64,000 nucleotides of DNA from the NCBI GenBank assembly GCA_017506865.1, contig JAFCMP010000030.1:248001-312000 (forward strand), written 5' to 3'. The position numbers and the translations under genes were made by a program. The DNA comes from Tribonema minus (lineage: Eukaryota > Sar > Xanthophyceae > Tribonematales > Tribonemataceae). The notes below the pieces were generated by a model. The model did no database searches and was not told the origin of the DNA. It saw only the letters and a list, made by a program, of their open reading frames with translations. Shown here in pieces: positions 1 through 11,896 of this stretch (position 1 is the stretch's first letter; each line of letters starts with the position of its first letter).

Positions 1-196
1 TTGGCCTCCATTACTTGCCATCATCGTGAGAAGTGCAATAACAGTTGCTCAATTTGGAATGCACTCTAGAGACCACCACACGGCTGTTTAATCTCGTAGC
101 ACCAGTGATGCCCACAAAATTTCCACACTCGACGCAGCATGATGTACCTCAACTTCAACAATACGATATGTTGCCCACCTGGTGTGCCCCATGCAG

Positions 197-3100
197 GCCC
201 ACAAGGCCGCCCCATCTACCGGCAGGCCCCTACCCCCACCGCCCACTGCCGAGCGCAAAGGCTCCTCAGACTCCGCTTCCACATCAACAGTGTCGCTTAG
301 CCCACAAGAGCGTACATCGCGCTACAGCTGTGCGGCCACTGTGTGGGGGGGGGGCAGTGCGCAAGGGGGAGGGGCATCGTGTCGCGCGAGTGAGCGCTCG
401 GAGGGGGGGTCGCTGCTGGCGCAGCTGCTGCAGCAGACGGCGGCGTGCATCGCAGGTGCGTCACACTTGAATTTTGCGTGTGCGCCACTTGAAGTTTGCA
501 TCGTGATGCGCAAGTGCCGTAACTGTGTGTGCTGCTGCACCGGCAGTAGCAGACGGCGTGCATCACAGGTGCGTCACTCTTGAAGTTCACTTTGTGATGT
601 GCAAGCGCTGTAAGTGTGCTGGTGCAGCTGCTGCAGCAGACGGCATGCATCGCAGGTGCGTCATACTTGAACTTTGCGTTGTGATGCGCAAGTGCCGTAA
701 GTGTGTGCTGATGCAGCTGCTGCAGCAGACGGCAGGCATGTGGTCAACGAGTATGCACGTATGCAATGCGTCTTGCAAAGACATTCACTCGCTGGCCTGC
801 GCCTGCGCTGCCCGTACCTACCTACCCTGTACAACCAGCTCTCAACATACACTCAACAAAAATACGTATCGTTGCAATGCAATAGTAACACAGATGCACT
901 GGCCTACATTTGCGCTGCATGTCCCGAGCCCGGTCCGTGTTCCAAGCGTGGTCCATCATGCAATGATTCGACGGCGCACGGCACCCAAATCCCTGAGCTA
1001 ACCCTAACCTAACCCTAAACCTAATCTCACCCTAAGCCTACCTATACATACCCTGTGCCTGCCTTGCAGGGGTGCGCCGCTTCGACCGCGCCGCCGCCCA
1101 AGCAGCCACCGCAGCCCACACCACGGATGAGCAGACGCAGCTGCTGACAGCTGCCATGCTTGCAGCGCTGCCCGACATCATCGCCGCCAACACCACCGCT
1201 CAGGCACTGGGCGTGCCGGGCGTAACGGTGCCCATCTACAGCCCCGCCATCATCTGCTGCTCGCCAACAGAGGCCGCCGCTGCTGACGCTGACGCTCAGC
1301 ACACCTCGGAAGATGGCACTCAAACTTCAACTTCAACTTCAAGTATACCGCATCTCGCGCACCCGCACTCATTCAGCGGCAGTGCCCCGCCAGTGCCGCC
1401 CCGCCCGCACTCCGTCTCTCCGGGGGGGTACGGGGGCGGCGGAATTGGGGAGGGGGGTACCGCAGCGACCCCCGTCATTTCCGCAGCCGCGCTCGGCGCC
1501 GCGGTCGCAGTTGAAGTTGCGCTGGGCGCGAAGCGGCGCCACATGGCCCTCGCAGAGCTGCGCGCGCACACGCAGCGGCTGCGCGCATGCGCTGCAGCGG
1601 CGGCAGCGGCGCCGGGCTCGTCCTCCGCCCCCGCAACGCCGCAGCAGGACGTTGTGGCGCGCGCCGCCGACCTGCCGTGCGGCGGCGAGAGGCGCGTCGG
1701 CGCCGGCGCGGCGCCGCTGCTGCCGCTGCTCAGCGCCGCGCGCGCACAGGGCTGCGCGCCGCTGTGGGACGCGTGCGGCGCGCGCGGAGTCGTGGCGCGC
1801 GTGCACTGGTCCGCCGCCACCAGCTGCGCCCTACGCGACGTGGCCCCCGGGGAGCTGTTCACGGTGACGGTGGAGGTGCTGAGCATTGATGTCTTGGCGG
1901 CGCCGCTGCTCGCCGCGGGCTGCGCGCTGTCGCTGCGCTGCGGCGCCTTCGACAGCGACGCGCTGCGCAACAGCATCGGCGATGTCGGCGGAGGCGGCGG
2001 CGGCAGAGGCGGCGGCGGCGACGGCGTGCAGCCGATACCGCTGGCGTGCAACATGGCGATGGTGGCGGCGGCGACGGCGCAGCGCATGTCGCTGGCAAGG
2101 GGCATACCGGTGCAGCACAAGCGCACGTACGCGTTCTCCGGCCTGTCGTTTGAGATGATGGTGTATCTGCAGACGAGCGGCTTGACACTGGAGCTGTGGT
2201 CTGCTGTTCCGCCCATGTCCGACCTCTACCGGCTGGACATACCGGTGCCGCAGCAGCCGCCGCCGCAGCCCGGCAGCACGTTGACGGTGCCTCTGAGCCG
2301 CAACGTAGCGTGCCAAATGTGTGTCAGCGACGGCGGCGGCAGCGGCGGCGGAAGCAGAGACAGAGCCCCCTGTGCTGCTGCTACCGCGGTTACATTGAGT
2401 GCACGTGGCGCACTGCCAGCGGCAGCACTCGCGCACGCTCGGGGTGGCGCGTCACCTGTTGAAGATGGGCGGCGCGCCACGTTCCCCGCGCGTCAGGGCG
2501 TCCCTGCTGCGTGTTCCGTAGCCGAGTTGGACAGGCTGTTGGAGGGGGACGAAGCCCCCTGCGGCGACGACATGGTGCTGTTCACCACGGTGGACCTGCT
2601 GGAGTGCGGCGGACACGCATCGCAGCAGCCAAAGCACAATAGTGACGTCAAGCCGCGTGCGGAAACGGGGCTGCCAGGGGCGTTCCGCCCTGTGGACGTG
2701 AAGTTGGAGCTCGCGAACCGCGTCGCGGCGCTGGGACAGTCGATCCGGCACAGCTTCATGGCGACGGGCAGCAGCAGCAGCAGCAGCGCGCAGCAGCAGC
2801 GGCAGTCGCAGCACCTGACGCTGCAGGCGCTGTCCGCGGGGGCCCTCCGGAATTTGTGTGGAACGTTCCGTGTAACTGCCGGAACGGCGCTGGAGCGCGC
2901 TGTCGTGCTGCGCGTGCATCAGATCCTGGCTGTTGCAAGCAGGTGAGGTGCAGCATTTGCAAAGAATTGGTTGCTCTTCCAGCAGAGTCAGGGTTTACAC
3001 GCACTTGAAGCATCAAGGGGCAGCCAGATTCAGAAGGCTAGTGGCAGGGGTTAATGTTGTGACTTGAGCAGTGTGCACGCTTTGACAGGCCTCAACGCAC

Positions 3101-4677
3101 GCTCTGGCCTCAGAAGAAGCGGCATTCATTTACAAATAATGTGATCCATGTTTTCTGATAAACACGATCAAGCCACTTTCCGGACTCAAGAGGCTTCCAG
3201 TATTGGACTGTGGCGGTTCATGTGCGCCTCTTTGTGTAAGCAGAACCAGCAAGGCCCCCTCAGCTGGACAAGTGGTGTGCTGGCAGGCCTCTGTGAACTT
3301 TACAAAAGTTGGCGCACAATCTTTACACTTTGCAAGTTCCGTTCAAGTGCTTGACAAAGCGCATGGTTGCAGTGAAGTTGCCCAAAAATCCAACTTTCAA
3401 CACCAAGACCCACACCAGAAGCCGGGGTTGTTGGGTACAAAGTGCATTTCACCAGGCCACATACCACATACTCACCAGCAGCACTCGTGCCTGCTCGTGT
3501 CCAGCGAAACTTCAAGTGAAGGCGGCGGTGCCTTTGCCATCCAGAGCGTCGCCTCCTGCGCCATCGGCCCCTGGAAGATGCAGTCCAAGGGCGACCCAAC
3601 TTCAACACCACAAACCTCAACTCCAACTTCAACATCATCATTCCGCACACTTCAAGTCCTGCGCGTGGCGCGCCGCGACGGCGAGCGCGCCCTGTACGTA
3701 ACCGCCAAACTGCCGCCATCGCCTGTGCTGGCGACGCCGTGCATCAAGGGCGCGCGCGTCACCGCTCCGCTGCTGCTGCACGTGTGGGTGGCGGGCGTGC
3801 TGCGGCCCGTGCCGCTGCGCGCTGAGCTCTGCTGCAAGGTCTTGCCGGGCGGCGACGCGCACGCCAAGACTGGCGCGTTCAGCACCGCTATTAAGGCCAT
3901 GGCGGTGGCCGCGGCACACGCGCCAGCCAGCGTCGACGGCAGCAGCGCCGACTGCGCCGCGCGGCGCTGCGCGCTGCTGTCGCAGTGCGGCCAGCACCAC
4001 TACGTGCAGCGGCGCGTGCCGGCGGCGGCAGTGGCGGCGGTGCGCGCCGCTGCTGCTGCGGCGGCCGCGCACAAGATCGCGATGATGGAACAGGTGGCGA
4101 GTGCGTTTGAGCCGCCAGCGGAGGCAGGCGCTGCCGCCGCTGCTGGCGGCGGCGGCGGCGGCAGCAGGGGGAAGCGGCGGGGCAACACCCTGGGAGCGAC
4201 GGCAGTGGGGGGGGAGTTGGCGCATGACGCCGCTGCCCCCCCCGCTGTGCTGCTGTTCACTGCTGCGGCGGCGGCACCTCCTGATGCTCCGCAGCAGCAG
4301 GAGGGGCAGAGCGTGGTGGCTCAGACGTCGCGCGTCATTTGCGGTTCCATGGCCGGGCACCTGCCGGAGTGCAGCGGGTTCCTGCTCTTCAGAGACGCCA
4401 GCGGCGGCACAGGGGGGGTGGGCGGGTGGGCAGGGGGGGGTCCAAGTGGGTGCGCCGGTGGTTCGTTCTGGTGCGTCCGCTGCTCTTTGTTTACTTCAGT
4501 AAGGTGGAACCGCGGCTATTGGGCTGCCTGTCGCTGAGCAGTGATCAGCACGTTAAGCTGAGCGTTGATGCCGTGGAGCTGGAGATGGTGGTTATGGCGC
4601 CCGCTGCGGTGTGGGCGCTGCAAGCGGCGAACGAAACCGACTTGGACCAGTGGGTCTTCTGGCTGAGTGCGATGTAG
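197..4677 (+). CDS. Kinesin-3 (KIF1-like) C-terminal part with PH domain, 5' end outside window
   Basis: Exons proposed at 197-455, 1070-2942 and 3505-4677; the phases at both junctions agree (ATC GCA G|GG, and AGC AG|C). The motor and FHA parts would lie upstream, so membership of the kinesin-3 family rests on the tail. In the tail, exon 2 begins with a kinesin-3-like stretch (ALPDIIAANTTAQALGVP), then a C2-like segment around GELFTVTVEVLSID and a long Ala/Gly-rich linker. Exon 3 has the block LYVTAKLPPSPVLATP followed by LLLHVWVAGV, and ends in a PH domain (GFLLFRD, then KWVRRWFVLVRPLLFVYFSK, ending DLDQWVFWLSAM). In KIF1/Unc104 the terminal PH domain binds phosphoinositides on vesicle cargo. 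The PH domain changes reading frame in a G-rich stretch near 4413-4441, which looks like a one-base homopolymer error. The first exon is the least certain part; it also holds a long G run at about 343-353. Confidence 0.6.
419..745 (+). repeat. Tandem copies of an exon 3' edge inside the kinesin intron
   Basis: The end of the exon that stops at 455 (CTGCAGCAGACGG, then GCATCGCAG and the donor GTGCGTCA) recurs downstream in the intron at about 537-580, 625-660 and 712-745. Spacing is about 90-115 bp. The donor-like AGGTGCGTCA is kept in the first two of these; the last is cut short. Intronic sequence between the copies (TTGTGATGCGCAAGTGCCGTAA and variants) repeats too. Confidence 0.75.
997..1040 (+). 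repeat. Interstitial telomere-like CCCTAA repeats before a 3' splice site
   Basis: A degenerate run of CCCTAA / CCCTAAA units lies about 30 bp upstream of the acceptor at 1069. It contains several CTAAC words, which match the usual branch-point consensus, so it may double as a splicing element. Confidence 0.7.
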
Positions 4678-6115
4678 TGCGCGCAGCTACGTGTGCGCCA
4701 GGTTTATTCTTGTACTATTACTCCGTCCGTGATTATTATGCGTCTACATCCCGTCATCAATACCTACCCGGCATCAATACCACATATCATTGTTATGAGT
4801 TCAGCGCGAAAACAGGCGGAATGATATTTTCTGGTGCTGTTCATCATTTCTGGCAAGTATTCCAAGGAGCCCTAGCACAGTGTGTCACCCAGATCTTGCA
4901 CAGCAAAAGATACAACACGCCGATATTATGCCTTTAGTAGCAGCCTGTCTCAATGACAGAATGCGCTACCTGGTAGGTCTCATTTGGGCATGCAGCGTTG
5001 CCATGCGCACGCCGCAGTGTTGCCACCTTGTTCACTTCATGTGGATGAAAGCTATAGTCACCTGCATAAGAACAGTTCAAAGTAGGATGCTACATGCATG
5101 TGTGAAGCGGTATTTGCCTTTAATTTCCCCGATCTCACGAATTATAAGGTTTTAGGCAGGCCAGTCCTGTCCTATGCAATCGCAAAGTTTCCTCCTACTG
5201 TATGCAGCAGTCCATGTAGTCCGCACTGCGCCCTCAATGTTATCTGAGGCGGCTCACAGCAGCATGCATTCCAGGAAGATTCAATTTTGCATGTGTGAAG
5301 CAGTATATATGCACAACCTGGTATACCTACACGACCTACACAACCCTAACTATTTGCCATCTACAAAAGCTGGCTGGTCAAGTGTGACAGTGCTCATGAG
5401 CACACCTGTTAGTTGACTGTTTGGTCCCATTTGAGGTGCGCCACAGCATTTGGACACAGCATGTGGAACACATTGTTGACAGTGGGCCTATGCAACATCC
5501 GTGCATGTTCAAGCCATGGTGGACAAAAGGCAGTGGGACAGCGGTTTGAGAGGTGAGCAGCAATGTTGGAGTTTGCAACGCAGCTGTCATATTGTGTACA
5601 AATGTGTGATGTGCGCGAGCCCGGCACAAGAAAAAAAGCCACCTGTGAGATCTCCTTGCCATCCAGAGCACGTAGTGGTTGCGCAAACGACGGTACACGA
5701 ACGGGGTATTTGGTTGATTTACGACACGGCAAGCAGGCCTCTGTCATCGGATTCAGACACTTGTAAGTACGTAACCTCCGACTACCAAAACCAGTAGAGG
5801 GCAAGCGCGAAATAATGTCTACAAGGTCCAGGTTTGTGCATGCGTCAGAACAAGGGTTCACCTACCGGCCCTTGGCTAATTCTGACCGCAGCCAGTCATT
5901 GAGGAAACCGCAACACACTACGGTGACCGAGCAGAGTTGAAGTTTAGGCGAGCGGAGCGTCCGCACGCACTTCAAATTCAGCAGGCAGCAAGAGTGGTGC
6001 AACACACCCTGGCTCAAACCCTGAATGGCGCGGGCCCCCCAACCCTGTGAGCGAGCACATCAAACCCTAGGCAGAAGGACTATGTAGCCCTAGGGGAGAG
6101 GCGATGGCGCGCGCT
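4678..6115. other. Spacer between kinesin and permease genes
   Basis: AT-richer sequence with no open frame showing a domain, start context or splice structure. It separates two convergent gene ends, so it should hold both polyadenylation regions. I could not place a convincing signal. A short telomere-like word (CAACCCTAAC) occurs near 5341. Confidence 0.5.
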
Positions 6116-9100
6116 CTAAGCGAGCGCGCCGTTGCCGTTTCCAGCGACAGGCGCAGGTTCGATGGACTTCTGCATGGCCACGTCATCGGTGGTGTCCTCC
6201 TGCCCAGGGACGGTCTTGATCTCTGTGATGATCTCCTGGATGGTCATGCGTCCCGCGGCGAGCTCCCAGAGGTAGTGGCCTGCGTTGAAGACGTGAAGTT
6301 GGTGAAGAGGAAGAAATTGGTCAGGCGCGGTTGCATCTCAAAGTTGGCTTATCGAGGGTTGTGTCAGGAAGTATAATCGAGATGGCGTGGTTGCTCGAAA
6401 TACTCAAATGCAATATTCAAGACTGGAGCGCTTTGTTGAAGTAGCACTCACATGTGCGGAGAACGCACAGCACATCTCAACACACGGTGCATGCCTATAT
6501 CGAACAGGCAGTGCGTCGGCTACTGGAGTGCACTGCTGTTTGAAAAGTGTCACTTACGCAAGAGGAAGAGGACGGCGGCGATGTGGCCGCTGATGATGTA
6601 TGCACCGGAGGACACGAGGGGCATAAGCGCAAGAACTACTGAAGTTCAATGTTGAAATGGCGCTCACCCTTGTAGATGAAGAAGGCGGTGATGAGGCCGC
6701 CGATGATGCCGTACGCAAGGGACATTTAACGCATTCCTAAAGCATTGTTGAACTTGAGCCGAAAGACACACATGGCGCTCATTACTGAAGTTCAACATTG
6801 AAGTGGCTCACCCGTGTAGATGAAGAAGGCGGTGATAAGGCCGCCGATGATGCCGTACGCAATGGAGTACGTCAGCGGCATGAGCGCGATCGTGGCAAAC
6901 GCGGGAATGGCCTGCTTCTTGTCCTTCCAGTCAATGGCAGTTACAGCCTGCATCATCAGCGCTCCCGTGATAAGGAGTGCGGGACCGGTGGCCCAGGGTG
7001 GGATGTTGCTCAGGATGGGGGCAAAGAAGAGGGCGATGATGAAGCACATGGCGCCGACAATGGCCACCAGACCTGCGCAACAAAAGATGAAAGGGAGGGG
7101 GCATTGCGAGAGCAGCAGTGAGCAACATGGTGCTAGGCGCATGGTGCTAGACGCAGAAAGGGGCGGTTCGAGGGCAAGATGATGAAACAACCTTTACCTT
7201 CAAGGCAGCAACGAAGCGCGCAGGCGATGGGTAGGACCGTGTTGAGCTACCAATCATGTGCAGGTATGCCACGCACTGGCCTTGAACTTTGAAGCCGAAC
7301 CAAAGACAAAGTAAAACGGTGACTTACAAGTGCGCGCACCCACTCTTCCAGTGGGCGACACGTCAAATGGTGATGGGAAAGACACCCTGACGAGAGCCAA
7401 AAATGAAGTTCAGGTGGATCTATGAAGCTGAAATCAACATCAACAGGTGACTCACCAGTGCGGCCGCCCGCCTCGATACCAGCAGACGACTCGGCAAATG
7501 CGGTGATGGGAGAGATACCCATCATAGAGCCCACGATGATGCCCGTAGCGTCGGAGCAGAAAGCAGCCTTCTGGCCAGGGTACGAGCCGTCAGGCGCGGT
7601 GAGTCCAGACTGGCGAGCAACGGCCTGCATGGTGCCAGTGGCATCCAGCAGGTCCGTGTAGAGGAAAGTCACCAGCGCTGCGCAACGGAGGGTGTGTGGC
7701 AGGGAAGTGGAGCGTGTGTCAGCCGAAAACTACTACAAACTTCAATTTCGTGATGCTCGAGTCCAGCAGGCCACATTCCTGGCACACTTGACTGCTGCTG
7801 ATTATGCATTTACAACAATCCACACATACCGGGCCCCGTGTGTGCGTGAGACCATACTACTTGTGAACAAACACATCATGTATGCACAACAAGCTTGCTG
7901 GCACTGCTGCCATGTTCCAGCGAATCACATCGTGCATGTTTTCGCATCATAGCCTGTGGGCACAACTTCAGTACCTCCGCACATGGACGCATACAGGCAA
8001 GCACATATTCATTTGTATGCACAGTGAGGTTGCTGTCAATGCCGCACTGTTCCGCTGATTCACTCTAAGCCTCTTTCCACATTCAGCCCTGATAACTCCA
8101 AAAACTTACGTCCACACCATGTTCGACTTGATATAAACTCACCAACCCACACGGGCCCGGAGCCAAGGTCGCCAAAGTGGAACTGGAGGCCGGTCTTGGT
8201 GATGGGCTCAAAAGCAACAACCTGCAGTGACAAATGCGGTGGCCAGTGTGTGAGCATGCATGCATGTGTGTGTACGCTTATCAAGATAAAGCAGTTGGCA
8301 TGATTGGCTCAATCAGAAGCAACAACTTGCGGCAACAGACATAGTGGCCAATGCGTGAGCATGCGAACATGTACGAGTACGCTATTCAGTTGGCACAGCT
8401 GGTTTGAAAGCAACGACCTGCAGGAATGCGTGTAGTGCGGTGCGAACGTCGACTGAAAGGTGCTTCTGATAGCCACGTGGTTTGCATGTAGGTATCAGTG
8501 CAACCGCTCGTCAGCTGGCATAAACACAACATCAAAACATGGCTGCATTGAACTAGGGAAAGCATGCCGAAGTAAAAGGAACATGGCTCTGAGCGCACTG
8601 AAAACTTCTGTACGGCCATAAGTACTGGATGAAGTCAATGCTTCCACAAGACATTCTTAGCCTCATCAGAAGAATCCTGGCCGCTGCACTCGTGGCGCGC
8701 ACCTTCTTGAAGTAGTCAAACTTCTCGTCGCCGAGGAAATCGTTGGGGAACTGCGTGAAGTCGGTATCACGGAACCACGACATGACCGAGACGACGATGA
8801 TGACAAGCAGCATTCCCGTGCGGATCCTCTTGGTGAGCAGCAGTGCCATGCACAGAAAGGCGATGGCGCCGATCCACGTGCGTGCGCTGGTCATCACATT
8901 GCCGCTGCAATGGCAATGGCAGCACAGGGTGAAGGGAAGGGGGAGGGGGGGGGGGGGGGCGAGTTGTCAGATTAGCTGTTTTATACGGGGTAAGGGGGGG
9001 GATTGAGTAGTCAGATGAGTTGTTTTGTACGGGGTGAGGGGGCAGGCCTATAATCTTGACATACTCACAACAGTCGAATCCGTAATGGTCGAAACCAAGT

Positions 9101-11279
9101 TCCATTGAAAATGATTTCTTGATGTTCAATTGTGATGAAGAAGGTACATCATGTTGGTCACGCACTTCCAGGTGCGCTAACAGCGGTGCATCGCAAATGC
9201 AGTTGCATTGCTCGCTGTATTTTCATATGACGGCATGGCGAACACATCATGTTCAACTGCCAACAGGCATGACATCAAGGTGAAACTGCAGCTGGCCAGT
9301 GCATTTATAGATGGGCTGAACACTATCATGACATCACAAAAGTCTGCCTGCACTTGTTCTCTATAGATGCCTGCATATTTCACTTCTCCTCTTGATTTTC
9401 ACAGGACCACAGTGGTGCACAAGCCCTGACCAGAGTGTGCGCAGCAGCTAACAGTATGAGGTGTACCACCCTGAGCAGCTGTACATCATCGTGAAGCACA
9501 CATCTGCTACAAAAATGCATGCTTTGTTGCACTTTCGGAAATTGTCTTAAGTCAGGAAGTACACGTCTACTGCAAATATGCATTCTTTCTTTAATTTCAG
9601 AAACTGTCCAAGTCACGAAGCACGCATCACATTGTGTAAACTACATGGCACACGCCATCAGCACATGAGGAGACAGTGACCACGTTCAACAGCACTTTGC
9701 TCACAACAGTCACATCGCAACTTCAAACGCAGGTGTGATGTGCAAGAACCGTTAGCCGCAACCGTTCCACCAATCGCGCAGGGGGGTAACTCACTTGCAC
9801 ATGTACCACGAGCTGAACTCGATGGGGTAGATGCGCTTATCCGGGGGGCAGCCTCCCAGGTGCACAAGCGTGGCCGAGTCTCCCACCACCAGACCGATCC
9901 CCTCCGAAGTCTGAAGTCCAATGTGGGTGAGGAACAACCCGATACCGGGCGTAATGGCCTCTTTGATACAGTGAGGGAAGCACACCGCCATGATCTGACG
10001 AAGTCCGGTAATGGAGAGAGCTAGGAAAATCCAGCCTTCGATGAAGACGGCAGTGAGCGCCGTTTCATAGGACACGGTAGAGCCACCATTGACGCCCACC
10101 ACCGTGAAGGCGAAGTACGCGTTCTGCAGAGGAGAACATCGGAGCAGTCAGATGGAGTCAGTGTGATGCAATGCCTGCGCAGTTGATCAAAATATCCGAT
10201 GCATTTCGGCACAACTCTCGACCAGCGCAGCACCAAGGCAGCAAACCATAACAGTAGCATGCAGAGTTGCGCTGCTACTGAGTGTTGCATTGACCACAAA
10301 TGGACAGGGACATAGTGGTGCCGCTACAAACTTGCATATACACGCAGGACTGCTGGTCAGCCAAGCGTCTCCGACATGAACCGGCAGTTGCATCATGAAG
10401 CGCGGCAGACACTCACCATGCCCATGGCGGGAGCTGTTGGTGCCGGAGAGTAATGGTCGACAGACGAGGAACAGCACAGCACGCGACACATGGAGGGTCA
10501 GAATGGCTCTTTGCTAGTTTCATATAGGGACTGCCAGCAAGTGGACCACTTTAGGTCGGCGGAACGACGAGAGGCACGCTCACGAGATGACATGCAGACC
10601 TTACGCATTGAAGTGGGTTCAAACACTCTCGCAAGCGGAATTCAGCATTGCATCTCGAACACAGACATGCGCTCGGCCTGTCTTAAAAGCTCGAGTCAGG
10701 ACAAGCAGAGCGCGACGGACATCAGCGAGCAAGGCGAACTCACCCAGCTGGATGGGCATGTTCGCAAACATGCCCATCAGAAAGCAGCTGATGGCGCTGG
10801 ATGCTGCCGTGGCAGTGAGCAGGGATTTCTTGACATCCTGGACGCAGAGCAGGTAGTCCTCGTCTGCGAAGTAGTCCGTGCCTGCAGGAAATTCGCCTGG
10901 GCATGGCCCACCCGTGGCTGCAAGGATGTCGCTGTTGACTGCAGCGCAGAAGACGAGATCAGCACGTGCCAGGTCAGCACTACAGCAACAGCAGCAAGGG
11001 CCATGCCATCCATAGAGATGTGCCGAGGTTGCGCGCCACCATCGCTAAACATCAAGCTTAGATCTTGGCTAACAGGATAGTGTGAAGCGCAGCACGCAAA
11101 TCCACAAGCACCAGCGCAATGACAACGTGCTGACCTGGGAGAACGTAGCACAGCGTCGCAAAGGTGGTCAGCCCAGCCACGATCTCTGTGGTCAGAGAGC
11201 TGCCACGCTCCTTGACCTTGAAGTATTGGCCGACCCTGGAGCTTGAGAATTTCTCGTTCATGTTCGCGACGAACCCCAT
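6116..11279 (-). CDS. AZG1: AzgA/AZG-type adenine-guanine-hypoxanthine permease (NCS2 superfamily)
   Basis: Multi-pass plasma-membrane purine:proton symporter by homology to fungal AzgA and plant AZG1. Ten exons (transcript order): 11279-11135, 10938-10744, 10433-10417, 10123-9795, 8904-8703, 8221-8152, 7677-7456, 7072-6812, 6638-6558, 6279-6116. They total 1686 nt, 561 residues, close to the family's ~580, and every junction is in phase. Family signatures are continuous across exons: VGQYFKVKERGSSLTTEI near the start, the SAISCFLMGMFANMPIQLAP-type stretch leading into GMNAYFAFTVVG, AVFIEGWIFLALSITGLR, FVTFLYTDLLDATGT-like LVTFLYTDLLDATGT in exon 7, and IAYGIIGGLITAFFIYTG in exon 8. The start is the ATG at 11279, just before the conserved N-terminal block. 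Exon 3 is only 17 nt. The two last exons (C-terminal tail ending AGNGNGALA) are less conserved and rest on phase and splice sites. Confidence 0.93.
6640..6725 (-). repeat. Intronic copy of the permease exon 8 3' edge
   Basis: This segment repeats 6785-6868 almost base for base: it would encode LAYGIIGGLITAFFIYKG, then the donor GTGAGC and the intron start with the TTGAA words. It has no clear acceptor of its own, so it is a partial duplication lying just downstream (on the minus strand) of the real exon 8 end at 6812. Confidence 0.85.
8290..8440 (-). repeat. Intronic copies of the permease exon 6 5' edge
   Basis: The start of exon 6 and its acceptor (plus-strand GGGCTCAAAAGCAACAACCT, then GCAG at 8222-8227) recur in the upstream intron at about 8303-8365 (GGCTCAATCAGAAGCAACAA) and, shorter, at about 8398-8435 (GAAAGCAACGACCTGCAG). 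The flanking GTGGCCA...GTGAGCATGC words recur in the first copy. Confidence 0.65.
8941..8961 (+). repeat. G-rich homopolymer block upstream (transcript sense) of permease exon 5
   Basis: Plus-strand G run of about 20 with one A. It reads as a C tract on the minus-strand transcript, about 40 bp before the acceptor at 8905. Confidence 0.6.
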
Positions 11280-11896
11280 CTTAGCAGCAGCGCGCCCTCA
11301 GCCGCTGCCAACACTCCCGCCAGGCGCTCGCTGCGCAGTTATGTGCTGCTACTCCGCACTCGATGTGAGATGGCGCCCCGACGGATTTTTGAGCACATTT
11401 CAGACATCTCCACTGGATTTGATTGGTACAGTAGGATGATTTGTCCACCGAGGAGGGGTCAACCCCTCGGCCACAACACCGCGAACTACTTGTCGCTGCG
11501 TGACACCGTCGCATGTGAACGCCTTGTGGGGAACGGCGCCGTTGAGGCTGCGGCTTGCGCGGCGCCACCACTCAACTCCGCGTGGTGAAACTTCAACCGT
11601 TGCCTCCTTTGAACTCGGCGACACGCCTCGCTTGACACTTGGACACCTGCACTGCGGCATGGCATCCAGTTCCAACTTTGTGACAGCATGATGAGTGCAT
11701 GCAAAACAACAACAAAAGAACCGGATGCCATCAGTGTGCACACAACAGAAGTGCAGAGACACCAGGCACCACTAATGAGGGCATGTTCACTTGTGGGATG
11801 TATCTGTATGTGTCTGTACGTCGCACTGTCAGCCCTCGCCATCACAGTGTGCTGTGTGTAATCAGTCTACATGCAACGTGTCGCCACCGCTACTAC
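11280..11896. other. Upstream region of the permease; downstream region of the poly-Gln gene
   Basis: It holds the permease promoter side (minus strand, before 11279) and whatever follows 11897 of the poly-Gln gene. A minus-strand open frame at about 11400-11650 has no recognisable domain and I do not call it. TTGAAGT-type words occur at about 11590-11600. Confidence 0.4.

Noticed and set aside
1320-2216. Long minus-strand open frames opposite the kinesin exon
   Set aside because: Rich in Arg/Ala/Pro as expected of the antisense of a GC-rich exon; no domain and no splice logic.
11400-11762. Possible continuation exon of the poly-Gln gene
   Set aside because: Open frame without splice acceptor support, domain or composition like the upstream protein.
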